This document shows positions 1 to 6,622 of a DNA stretch of 13,767 nt, piece after piece. The stretch covers positions 1 through 13,767 of the forward strand of contig CAYSDI010000094.1 of NCBI GenBank assembly GCA_964429745.1, read 5' to 3'. Position 1 is the stretch's first letter, and each line of letters opens with the position of its first letter. The notes below the pieces were generated by a model. The model was not told where the DNA came from, searched no databases, and saw nothing but the letters and a program-made list of their open reading frames with translations. The position numbers and the translations under genes were made by a program. Origin of the DNA: WGOA01 sp964429745 (GTDB lineage: Bacteria; Bacteroidota; Bacteroidia; Chitinophagales; BACL12).

Positions 1-94
1 ACCCCGAACCCCGAACCCCAGACTCCGGATCCCGGATCCCGAAACCCGGACCCCGAAACCCGGACCCCGAAACCCGGATCCCGGACCCCGGACC
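1..94. repeat. Heptanucleotide tandem repeat, 13 units
   Basis: Thirteen consecutive 7-bp units fit the consensus ANCCCGR, with variants ACCCCGA, AACCCGG, ATCCCGG and ACCCCGG, followed by a partial ACC. The phase holds across all 13 units without an indel. The array may continue to the left of the window. It lies 19 bp past the glyA stop codon, so a glyA transcript that reads through would carry the G-rich complement. That complement has runs of three or four G separated by 3-4 nt, which is the pattern of a G-quadruplex. The unit sequence and period are seen directly. Any function is inference. Confidence 0.9.
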
Positions 95-113
95 AGCTTT
101 AGGGTACCTTTTT

Positions 114-1415
114 TCAACTCGCAACCCCCGCCACCGGACCATCCGCGAAAAGCGGGAAAGCTGTAGCCAGTTCTTTGACTTTTTTGCCAATCTGCACCGG
201 GAGCGCTGTGTTTTCTGCATCACTGAGCAACTGGTCCATCCATTCGGCAATCTGGATCATGTGGGCTTCGGTCATGCCGCGCGTGGTCAGGGCGGCAGTA
301 CCCACGCGGATGCCGGAGGTAATGAACGGAGAGCGATCGTCAAAGGGCACCATGTTCTTGTTCACGGTGATGTGCGCTTCGCCTAATACACGCTCGGCTT
401 TTTTGCCGCTAACGTCCTCTTTGTTGCGCAGGTCAATGAGCATCAGGTGGTTGTCGGTTCCGCCTGAAATGATGTGGTATCCGTGGGAGATCATGGCGCC
501 GGCCATGGCGCGGGCATTGCGCTGCACCTGTAGAATGTAGGCCATGTACTCGTCGCTCAGGGCTTCGCCAAAAGCCACCGCCTTGCCGGCGATTACGTGC
601 TCCAGCGGGCCGCCTTGCGTGCCGGGAAACACGGCGCTGTCCAGCAGGGCGCTCATCATGCGCACTTCGCCTTTTGGCGTGGCCAGTCCCCAGGGGTTCT
701 CAAAATCTTCGCCCATCATAATCAGCCCGCCGCGAGGACCGCGAAGGGTCTTGTGGGTGGTGGTGGTAATGATGTGGCAATGACCCAGCGGATCTTCCAA
801 AATGCCGCGCGCAATGAGTCCGGCCGGATGCGAAATATCAGCCAGCAACAGCGCCCCCACCTCATCGGCGATTTCGCGGAAGCGCTCGTAATCCCAATCG
901 CGCGAATAGGCCGAAGCCCCGCAAATGATCAGTTTCGGTTTCACGGCATGCGCCTTCGCCGCCACTTTGTCCATGTCAATGAGCCCGCTTTCACGCTCTA
1001 CGCCATAGAAGTTGGCCGAGTATAGCTTGCCGGAGAAATTGACTGGCGAACCGTGCGTCAGGTGCCCACCGTGGCTAAGGTCGAAGCCCAGAATCGGGTC
1101 GCCCGGCTGCAGCACCGCCAGCATGACAGCCGCGTTGGCCTGGGCGCCGGAATGCGGCTGCACGTTGGCCCATTGAGCATCAAACAATTTGCAGACGCGC
1201 TCGATGGCCAGGGTCTCCGCCTGGTCTACAAACTCGCAACCGCCGTAGTAGCGCTTGCCGGGCAGCCCTTCGGCGTACTTGTTGGTGAGCACGCTGCCCA
1301 CGGCTTCGCGCACCGCGTCGCTGACGTAATTCTCCGAAGCGATCAACTCCAGGCCTTCGGTCTGGCGCTGAATTTCGCGGTCAATAATCTGAAAAAGGGC
1401 ATCGTCGCGGCGCAT
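114..1415 (-). CDS. glyA: Serine hydroxymethyltransferase
   Basis: This PLP enzyme interconverts serine and glycine, passing the one-carbon unit to tetrahydrofolate; it acts in the cytosol and feeds purine, thymidylate and methionine synthesis. The product is 433 residues, close to the usual 415-430. Family motifs are visible throughout: LIASENY near residue 24, TNKYAEG near 44, YYGGCEFVD near 56, QPHSGAQAN near 86, the PLP-lysine motif TTTTHKTLRGPRGG with the Schiff-base lysine at 222, and FPGTQGGP near 263. I chose the ATG at 1415 because MRRDDALFQIIDREIQRQ matches the family's N-terminus. An upstream GTG at 1445 is in frame but lies inside a tandem repeat. It appears monocistronic, followed by a G-rich repeat on its own strand. 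The identification is secure; only the start is open. Confidence 0.97.
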   Translation of the reverse strand: MRRDDALFQIIDREIQRQTEGLELIASENYVSDAVREAVGSVLTNKYAEGLPGKRYYGGCEFVDQAETLAIERVCKLFDAQWANVQPHSGAQANAAVMLAVLQPGDPILGFDLSHGGHLTHGSPVNFSGKLYSANFYGVERESGLIDMDKVAAKAHAVKPKLIICGASAYSRDWDYERFREIADEVGALLLADISHPAGLIARGILEDPLGHCHIITTTTHKTLRGPRGGLIMMGEDFENPWGLATPKGEVRMMSALLDSAVFPGTQGGPLEHVIAGKAVAFGEALSDEYMAYILQVQRNARAMAGAMISHGYHIISGGTDNHLMLIDLRNKEDVSGKKAERVLGEAHITVNKNMVPFDDRSPFITSGIRVGTAALTTRGMTEAHMIQIAEWMDQLLSDAENTALPVQIGKKVKELATAFPLFADGPVAGVAS

Positions 1416-1428
1416 AGGCGTATCAGGG

Positions 1429-1510
1429 ATTAAAGATGAGGCCACGGATGAAGCTAAAGATGTGGCTAAAGATGTGGCTAAGGTTGAAGCTAACTGAAGC
1501 TAAGGTTGAC
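1429..1510. repeat. 12-bp degenerate tandem repeat upstream of glyA
   Basis: Seven units of 12 bp (one shortened to 10) lie just upstream of the glyA ATG. Two are identical copies of GCTAAAGATGTG (1453-1464 and 1465-1476). The rest diverge: GCTAAGGTTGAA, GCTAACTGAA and GCTAAGGTTGAC to the right, and two weaker units to the left. Because 12 is a multiple of three, the minus-strand frame stays open through most of the array, reading as SLAT-like repeats joined to glyA, up to a TAG at 1500-1502. No ATG was found in that stretch, so it is best read as transcribed 5' leader rather than protein. Confidence 0.85.
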
Positions 1511-1534
1511 GGTATTCAAGCCGCAAACCTGCCG

Positions 1535-1542
1535 CGAAGATA
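1535..1542 (-). promoter_or_regulatory. Possible -7 element for glyA
   Basis: On the minus strand this reads TATCTTCG, one mismatch from the Bacteroidota sigma-ABfA -7 consensus TAnnTTTG. It is about 120 bp upstream of the glyA ATG, which would put the 12-bp repeat array in the 5' leader. No convincing -33 TTTG was found at the usual distance, so this is weak. Confidence 0.25.
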
Positions 1543-1570
1543 GCGCAGACCGCCGTAGCGCAGACCGTCA
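1541..1570. repeat. 15-bp direct duplication touching a stop codon
   Basis: The 12-bp word TAGCGCAGACCG occurs at 1541-1552 and again at 1556-1567, giving two 15-bp units. The second unit ends in TCA (1568-1570), which is the stop codon (TGA) of the minus-strand gene 1568-2149. Its unit sequence is unrelated to that of the adjacent 12-bp array. Confidence 0.8.
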
Positions 1571-2149
1571 GGCATGCTTGCTGGCGCGGGTCAGCGTTTC
1601 TGCCGCACCGCGTATTTCGTCCAATTCCCCGGAGCTAAACGCCGCCTTGGGAAGTACATAGGCCGCCTTATCCTGTACAAAGAAGAACAGGTGTTTATCC
1701 GTTTCCCGGGCGAAAAAGTACGCCCCCTTGGGCAGCTTGGTCCGGCCCTTCGGCCCTTGAACCACAAATCCTGCCGGGCTCAGTTCGTACAGCATTTCGC
1801 CCGTTTGGCCTTTGTTCAGGCGAGCCTGCCGACGGATTCGCCACCCGATGCGGTAGCGCACCCAGCGAGGGGTCAGAAAAAACCCTACCCCGCACAAAAC
1901 CAGGAACAGAATATGCACCGTGGTTACCCGCGCGGCGGCGGGCACGCTGAACGTCATCACCACGCCTACGAGCAGGGGTATAGCCATGGCAAACCAGCGG
2001 AAACCCCGGCGTTCGGGGCTGCTCCATTGCGTGTAAAGGCCAAAGGCCACCAGATCGTCCACGTCCAGGTGGAAGGCCAATCGGAGGCCACCCTTGTCGC
2101 GGATCAGCGCAGCCGGACGAACCGTACCATTCATGCTTGGCTCGATCAT
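1568..2149 (-). CDS. Two-helix membrane protein, YcxB-like C-terminal domain
   Basis: This 193-residue protein has two predicted membrane helices, about residues 52-70 and 76-93, flanked by arginine-rich segments (98-109). After them comes a soluble domain from about 118 to 185. The soluble part, reading LSPAGFVVQGPKGRTKLP, then HLFFFVQDKAAYVLPKAAF and an acidic tail, has the look of the YcxB-like C-terminal family: a short beta-rich domain after two helices, with a conserved P-K-x-x-F near the end. The role of that family is unknown. The ATG follows the TAA of nhaA with no spacer, so the two genes are probably co-transcribed and translationally coupled. A second Met at residue 6 (2134) is a possible start. 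Orientation and coding status are secure; the family call is moderate. Confidence 0.75.
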   Translation of the reverse strand: MIEPSMNGTVRPAALIRDKGGLRLAFHLDVDDLVAFGLYTQWSSPERRGFRWFAMAIPLLVGVVMTFSVPAAARVTTVHILFLVLCGVGFFLTPRWVRYRIGWRIRRQARLNKGQTGEMLYELSPAGFVVQGPKGRTKLPKGAYFFARETDKHLFFFVQDKAAYVLPKAAFSSGELDEIRGAAETLTRASKHA

Positions 2150-3640
2150 TTAGCGGTTGGGGTAAATGGTCTTGCCGATGGCAAGTTTTTCACTGGCGAT
2201 AAGGTTTATTGGTTTGATTTGCGGCTCCGTTGCTGCCACTGGCGCAGTGGGCTTGGCATTTTTCAAGATCAGGTAGCCACAAACCCCTGCAATGGTTGAG
2301 CCAACCAGGATTCCGAGCTTGGCGGCTCCGAGCAATTCAAGGTCTGGGTAGGCCAAACCGGCAATGAACAGCGCCATCGTGAAACTCAGGCCACCCAACA
2401 TTCCGGCACCTAGCAGGTGGCGATTAGTAACCCCATCTGGCAAGGCGCACCACTTCAGGCGGATTGCAAGCAAGCTGAAGGAAACAATGCCCACAAACTT
2501 GCCGACGACCATACTGACAATCAACGCCAGAATCAATCCGTTGTGCGACCCATCCCCCAGACTAAAGGCAACCCCTGCGTTGGCCAGCGCAAACAGCGGC
2601 ATAACAATGTAGCCTACATAACCGTGAAGCTTGTGCTCCAGGTGCTGCAACGGCGAAATCACCTCTTCCACGTGCAGGGCAATGGCGTCCAAGGCACTCA
2701 ATTGATCCTTGCTCAACAAGGTTGACCCTTTTGCAACACGCTGTGCGGGCTTTGGAGATGCCAGGGGCACGGCAGGGGCAACTTCCAAGGGTTGCATAGC
2801 ACCTTCAATTTTTTCCGTAAATCCTGTCAGGTTAATGGCTCTCCGCATGGGAATGGTAAAAGCGATCAAGATGCCCGCTAGGGTAGGATGCAAGCCACCA
2901 TTGAGAAAAAGCACCCAAACCACCACTGCGCATAATAAGTATAAATATTTATTGTATAGTCCTCGCCAACTCAGTGTTCCAAGAAAAATCAGAATGGCTG
3001 CCGATCCCAGCAACGGCAGTGTGTGCATGCCGTGGCTGTAGAAAACGGCTATGACGGCAACGGCCCCTAGGTCGTCCACAATGGCAAAAGCGGTCAGAAA
3101 AACTTTCAGGCCCAGCGGAACGCGTTTTCCCAACAATTGCAAAATGCCCAGGCTAAAGGCAATGTCCGTAGCCATGGGAATTCCCCAGCCGCTTTCGGCA
3201 CCGGTTTCAGGGTTTAACAACAAGAACAAGCCCACCGGAACAACCATTCCCCCGAGCGCCGCTATAACTGGCAACAGCGCTTTTCGCGGCTCACTGAGTT
3301 CGCCGGTCATGACTTCGCGCTTGATCTCCAGACCAATAACAAAAAAGAAAGCGGCCATCAGGCCGTCGTTGATCCACAAGTGCAGCGGTTGAATGAGCTC
3401 CCAGGTTCCTGCCTCAATGCCAAATTCCATGTGCCAGAGTGCCGTGTAGGAGTCGCCCCAGGGGGAATTGGCCCAAATCAAAGCCGCAACAGTAGCACCG
3501 AACAAAAGCATGCTCGCACTGACCTGCTGTGTGATAAAGCGTTCAACCGGGGTAGCCAGGTTCCTCAGGTGCTTTCGCTGCCGCACCGAGCCCTGTTTGC
3601 GCTTCTTCGCATTGCTCATGGCGCTAAAGTTAACGGGCAT
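2150..3640 (-). CDS. nhaA: Na+/H+ antiporter NhaA
   Basis: This inner-membrane antiporter exports Na+ (or Li+) in exchange for protons, supporting pH and sodium homeostasis. The product is 496 residues, against 388 in E. coli NhaA. Key residues are present: the TDI aspartate at 159, the ion-binding DD pair at 189-190 in AFAIVDDLGAV, and the TM-X lysine at 381 in VVGKFVG. Further family motifs are LWINDGLMAAFFFVIGLEIKRE (88-109 region), MPLFALANAGV (347-357) and SFTMALFIA (419-427). The extra length comes from a basic N-terminal segment of about 25 residues, a roughly 65-residue loop at 266-332 before the late helices, and a tail after 461. All are common in Bacteroidota homologues. Met1 at 3640 is used here; Met8 (3619) is also possible. 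It is followed without a spacer by 1568-2149. Confidence 0.96.
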   Translation of the reverse strand: MPVNFSAMSNAKKRKQGSVRQRKHLRNLATPVERFITQQVSASMLLFGATVAALIWANSPWGDSYTALWHMEFGIEAGTWELIQPLHLWINDGLMAAFFFVIGLEIKREVMTGELSEPRKALLPVIAALGGMVVPVGLFLLLNPETGAESGWGIPMATDIAFSLGILQLLGKRVPLGLKVFLTAFAIVDDLGAVAVIAVFYSHGMHTLPLLGSAAILIFLGTLSWRGLYNKYLYLLCAVVVWVLFLNGGLHPTLAGILIAFTIPMRRAINLTGFTEKIEGAMQPLEVAPAVPLASPKPAQRVAKGSTLLSKDQLSALDAIALHVEEVISPLQHLEHKLHGYVGYIVMPLFALANAGVAFSLGDGSHNGLILALIVSMVVGKFVGIVSFSLLAIRLKWCALPDGVTNRHLLGAGMLGGLSFTMALFIAGLAYPDLELLGAAKLGILVGSTIAGVCGYLILKNAKPTAPVAATEPQIKPINLIASEKLAIGKTIYPNR

Positions 3641-3670
3641 GTTCGTTATCGGCTTCTTTGGCCCACAAGT

Positions 3671-3686
3671 AAGGGCGAATGCCCTT
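3671..3686. promoter_or_regulatory. Perfect inverted repeat between divergent genes
   Basis: AAGGGC-GAAT-GCCCTT is a perfect 6-bp palindrome with a 4-nt loop. It sits in the 71-bp divergent space between nhaA (start 3640, minus) and the nucleotidyltransferase (start 3712, plus), 25 bp before the latter's ATG. Position and symmetry suit an operator or a small RNA hairpin in the leader. No regulator is identifiable, and neither promoter in this spacer matches the Bacteroidota consensus well. Confidence 0.4.
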
Positions 3687-3711
3687 GCTCATTTTGCGTA
3701 TTTTTCGCACC

Positions 3712-4707
3712 ATGAAAGCCATCATCCCCGTGGCCGGGATGGGGATGCGCCTGCGGCCCCACACCTACACCCAGCCTAAGCCCCTGATTCCCGTTGCCGG
3801 CAAGCCCATTTTGGGGTTTATCATCGACCGGCTGCGAGCGGCGGGCTTCGAGGAATTCGTATTTGTCATCGGTTATTTGGGCGAAAAGATTGAGGAATAC
3901 GTCTCGAGAGCCTACCCGGATATCAAGGCTGATTTCGTTTCACAGCACACCCGCGAAGGGTTGGGTCAGGCCATTTACCTGACCCGCAAAGTGGTGCAGC
4001 CAAACGAGGAAATTTTCATTGCCTTGGGCGACACCATTTTTGAAGCCGATCTGGAAAGCGTGATGGCCTCGCCCTACTCCAGTCTTGGCGTCAAGAAAGT
4101 GGATGATCCGCGCAACTTTGGTGTGGCCGAAATTGGTGATGACGGCTTTCTTACCCGCGTGGTGGAAAAGCCGGAAATTCCCAAGAGCAACATGGCACTG
4201 GTGGGGCTTTACAAGATCAAGGAGAGCGCCGCCTTGTACGATGCGCTGGGAACCCACCTGGAGCGCGGGTTGCAAACCCAGGGCGAGTATCACCTGACCG
4301 ATGGCATCATGCAGCTCATCCGGGACGGAGTAAAATTCACCGCGTTTAAAGTGCAGAATTGGTACGACTGCGGCCGCAAGGAGATTCTGCTGGAGACCAA
4401 TGCCATTCTGCTGAAAAAAGACACGCACCATTCACCCGGAGCGGAGCGTTTTAAAAACACCATAATTGTTCCTCCGGTAGCCATTGCCGATTCTGCCAGG
4501 ATTGAACATTCTATTGTAGGGCCCAATGTAACTATTGGCGAGAACACGACCGTAATATATTCTATTGTTGAGGGAAGCATCATCGGAAATTTTACCAAAC
4601 TGGAGCGCGTTGTTCTGGACAATTCGGTGATCGGCAGCGATACCATCATCAAGGGCATGCGCCATAGCCTGAACATTGGCGACAATACGGAAATTGACCT
4701 GAGCTGA
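3712..4707 (+). CDS. Sugar-1-phosphate nucleotidyltransferase with left-handed beta-helix tail
   Basis: This cytosolic enzyme of 331 residues makes an NDP-sugar from NTP and a sugar 1-phosphate, for envelope polysaccharide or other glycan synthesis. The N-terminal NTP_transferase domain (1 to about 235) starts with KAIIPVAGMGMRLRPHTYTQPKPLIPVAGKP, in which the usual GxGTRL reads GMGMRL. Expected active-site signatures follow: ALGD with Asp107, VEKP with Lys153, GEYHLTD near 191, and NWYDCG with Asp219. Residues from about 250 to 331 are hexapeptide repeats of a left-handed beta-helix (IADSARIEHSIVGPNVTIGENT and onward). RmlA-type thymidylyltransferases lack such a tail, so glucose-1-phosphate uridylyltransferase-like activity is as likely; the substrate cannot be fixed here. 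The ATG at 3712 was chosen over an in-frame ATG at 3679, because homologues begin MKAIIPVAG. Confidence 0.9.
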   Translation: MKAIIPVAGMGMRLRPHTYTQPKPLIPVAGKPILGFIIDRLRAAGFEEFVFVIGYLGEKIEEYVSRAYPDIKADFVSQHTREGLGQAIYLTRKVVQPNEEIFIALGDTIFEADLESVMASPYSSLGVKKVDDPRNFGVAEIGDDGFLTRVVEKPEIPKSNMALVGLYKIKESAALYDALGTHLERGLQTQGEYHLTDGIMQLIRDGVKFTAFKVQNWYDCGRKEILLETNAILLKKDTHHSPGAERFKNTIIVPPVAIADSARIEHSIVGPNVTIGENTTVIYSIVEGSIIGNFTKLERVVLDNSVIGSDTIIKGMRHSLNIGDNTEIDLS

Positions 4708-4743
4708 TCCGGCATTGACCAACACCATAACATAAATTATATT

Positions 4744-5628
4744 ATGTACGATCGCCTTCCGGAAGGGATGGGAGAAGAGCAACCAGACTTGCAAAATTCC
4801 AACCCTGCGAGTTCGTCAAACCGGGTCTGTGCGCTGTTTCAGATTCGCTACCCGATAGTTCAAGCCGGAATGATCTGGTGCAGTGGCTGGAGGCTGGCCG
4901 CAGCGGTGTCGCAGGCCGGTGGTCTGGGTTTGCTCGGTGCCGGCAGCATGTACCCGGAGGTGCTTCGCCACCACATTCGCCAGGTCAAAGCCGCTACGAA
5001 CAGGCCTTTTGGGGTCAACGTGCCGTTGTTGTATCCCGCCATAGAGGAACATATGGCCATTATCCGTGACGAAGGGGTGCCGGTGGTGTTTACGTCAGCG
5101 GGCAATCCCAAAACATGGACCTCNNNNNNNNNNNNNNNNNNNNNNNNNNNNNNNNNNNNNNNNNNNNNNNNNNNNNNNNNNNNNNNNNNNNNNNNNNNNN
5201 NNNNNNNNNNNNNNNNNNNNNNNATGGTTTTAGGGGCTGACGGTGTTCAAATTGGCTCGCGCTTTGCGGCGTCCGTCGAAAGCTCTGCCCATCCCAACTT
5301 CAAGCAGGTCATCGTGGATACGCCCGAAGGCGGAACTATGCTCAGCCTCAAGCCGCTGGTGCCGGTCAGGCTCATTCGCAATCCTTTTCAACAAAAAGTT
5401 GCGGAAGCCGAAGCACGCGGAGCAAGCCCGGCCGAACTGGCCGCGTTGCTCGGGCGGGCGCGCGCCAAACTAGGCATGTTTGAAGGCGATTTGGTCGAAG
5501 GCGAATTAGAGATCGGTCAGGTGGCCGGTGCCATTCGCGACATCTTGCCCGCCGCGGACATTCTTCGCGGCATTGTGGCCGAATTTGAAACGGTCAGTGC
5601 CACCGCGCCGCGTCTGAAAAGCTGGTAA
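4744..5628 (+). CDS. Nitronate monooxygenase-like FMN protein (interrupted by assembly gap)
   Basis: This belongs to the 2-nitropropane dioxygenase/nitronate monooxygenase family of FMN-dependent TIM barrels, which oxidise alkyl nitronates; the family also includes the enoyl-ACP reductase FabK. Before the gap, YPIVQAGMIWCSGWRLAAAVSQAGGLGLLGAGSM (residues 37-70) and GVNVPLLYP are diagnostic. After it, LGADGVQIGSRF is the FMN-site end of the barrel, followed by PVRLIRNPF and a helical C-terminus. The 100-N run removes the middle, where this family has its H-N-G region and the AAGGI phosphate-binding motif. From family spacing about 80 codons should be missing, so the N count is a placeholder. 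The first 27 residues before NRVCALF are unusual, and the true start may be later; an ATG also exists at 4768. It starts 36 bp after the nucleotidyltransferase and is convergent with 5699-6613. Confidence 0.87.
   Translation: MYDRLPEGMGEEQPDLQNSNPASSSNRVCALFQIRYPIVQAGMIWCSGWRLAAAVSQAGGLGLLGAGSMYPEVLRHHIRQVKAATNRPFGVNVPLLYPAIEEHMAIIRDEGVPVVFTSAGNPKTWTXXXXXXXXXXXXXXXXXXXXXXXXXXXXXXXXXXMVLGADGVQIGSRFAASVESSAHPNFKQVIVDTPEGGTMLSLKPLVPVRLIRNPFQQKVAEAEARGASPAELAALLGRARAKLGMFEGDLVEGELEIGQVAGAIRDILPAADILRGIVAEFETVSATAPRLKSW
5124..5223. other. Assembly gap of exactly 100 N
   Basis: The run is exactly 100 unknown bases, the conventional length for a scaffold join of unknown size. Family spacing in the flanking gene suggests about 240 bases are really missing. 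The reading frame happens to match on both sides of the placeholder. Confidence 0.98.
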
Positions 5629-5649
5629 CAACCCACGTCAGCCGGGGGT

Positions 5650-5704
5650 CTTGGCCCCAACTTACTTCTTGACCTGAACTTACCTCCTTGGCCCCAACTT
5701 ACTT
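5650..5704. repeat. 18-bp tandem repeat, three units, overlapping a gene end
   Basis: CTTGGCCCCAACTTACTT occurs exactly at 5650-5667 and 5687-5704. Between them, 5668-5685 is a diverged copy reading CTTGACCTGAACTTACCT, followed by one extra C. The array fills most of the space between two convergent genes, and the last unit contains the stop codon (5699-5701) and the final residue of the minus-strand gene. A short GGGG/CCCC stem at 5645-5658 could act as a weak terminator, but no clear U-tract follows. Confidence 0.88.
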
Positions 5705-6613
5705 GAAAGTGGGGTAACCTGACAAGCGCGACTGCACCTCGGACACTTTGCTTTTCTGCGCTTCGATGTTCTGTTTCTTGCTCGACTGGTCAGTGAGGTT
5801 GCGCTCGATGTTGCGGCGGTTCTCTTCGATTTTGCTTTGCTGGTCCTGGATGCTTTCGTGTAATTTCTCTTCGTCTTTCTCCAGTTTCTCTAGGTCCTTT
5901 TCCAGGGTCTTTAAGGTTTTTTCAGCCACCTTCTTTTCTTCGCCCACCGCATCGCTGATCTTGATGATCACGTCTTTTTGGGTTTCGATTTCAGCGCGCT
6001 TGCGCTGCTGGTCCATGTCGTTTGAAGCAATGGTCTGACGGGTCTTTTCAATGCCACGATCGGAAGATGCGATGGATTTTTCCATGCCTTCCTTTTCTTT
6101 GATCATGCTTTCCAACTCTTTTTCTTGCTCGGCAAACAGTTTCTTTTGTTGATCCAATTCTTGTTGCACCTGGAAGCGCTTGTAGCGAATGGCATAGTCG
6201 CGCATCATTTGCTCGGCCAATTTGGACTGCTCAGGATGTGTTTGAGGGTTGAGGAAAATGCCGCCCAAATCAAAAAAGGCGTCCACTTTTACGTCCGTGC
6301 TGGCCTGGTAAACCCGAACATAAATGTCTACAGTGTTTTCGCTCATTGCCTTGATTTTGGCATCGTCAAAAAAGACCTCGGTTTTGTAGTTGCCCGTCAC
6401 CTTGGCTTTGTACGGCTTAAAGGCTTCCCGGAGAATGCTCTCGGCATCTTCTACCGTGGCATTGCTCAATGTGAGGGAGTAGGCGTGGTATCGGCCCTTG
6501 CTCATAGGCACTGAATCCTGCACCACATCCACATAGATTTGCGCAGTCGAGAAAATGGGCATCAGAGAGAGCCCGAATACCATCAAGAGGGTGGAAGTAC
6601 GCGTAAGTTTCAT
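5699..6613 (-). CDS. Exported coiled-coil protein, unknown function
   Basis: I do not recognise a named family. The 304-residue product has a Sec signal peptide (hydrophobic 8-20, likely cleavage after STA at residue 24) and no cysteine, so it should be a soluble periplasmic protein. Residues 25-125 form a mixed alpha/beta domain, with SLTLSNATVEDAESILREAF and a beta-rich stretch ending in DAFFDLGGIFLNP. Residues from about 130 to 295 are a long, highly charged coiled coil rich in Glu, Lys and Gln (for example LEKDLEKLEKDEEKLHES). It starts 9 bp after the stop of the PorE-like gene 6623-8782, so the two form an operon. A periplasmic spacer or scaffold working with that peptidoglycan-binding partner is a reasonable inference, not something the sequence proves. 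Confidence 0.85.
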   Translation of the reverse strand: MKLTRTSTLLMVFGLSLMPIFSTAQIYVDVVQDSVPMSKGRYHAYSLTLSNATVEDAESILREAFKPYKAKVTGNYKTEVFFDDAKIKAMSENTVDIYVRVYQASTDVKVDAFFDLGGIFLNPQTHPEQSKLAEQMMRDYAIRYKRFQVQQELDQQKKLFAEQEKELESMIKEKEGMEKSIASSDRGIEKTRQTIASNDMDQQRKRAEIETQKDVIIKISDAVGEEKKVAEKTLKTLEKDLEKLEKDEEKLHESIQDQQSKIEENRRNIERNLTDQSSKKQNIEAQKSKVSEVQSRLSGYPTFK

Positions 6614-6622
6614 AAGGCAAAG

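Noticed and set aside
1416..1445. GTG start at 1445 for glyA, adding ten residues
   Set aside because: The GTG lies within the 12-bp repeat, and the ten added residues do not resemble GlyA; the ATG at 1415 gives the family's usual N-terminus.
1574..2299. Long plus-strand open frame of 241 codons
   Set aside because: It is antisense to the YcxB-like gene and nhaA, crosses their junction and has a composition typical of a shadow frame with no recognisable domain.
3679..3711. ATG start at 3679 for the nucleotidyltransferase
   Set aside because: The added residues MPLLILRIFRT come from the palindrome region, and homologues begin at MKAIIPVAG (3712).
5640..5670. Rho-independent terminator between the convergent genes
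   Set aside because: A GGGG/CCCC stem is possible, but no U-run follows on either strand; it is mentioned only as a weak possibility.
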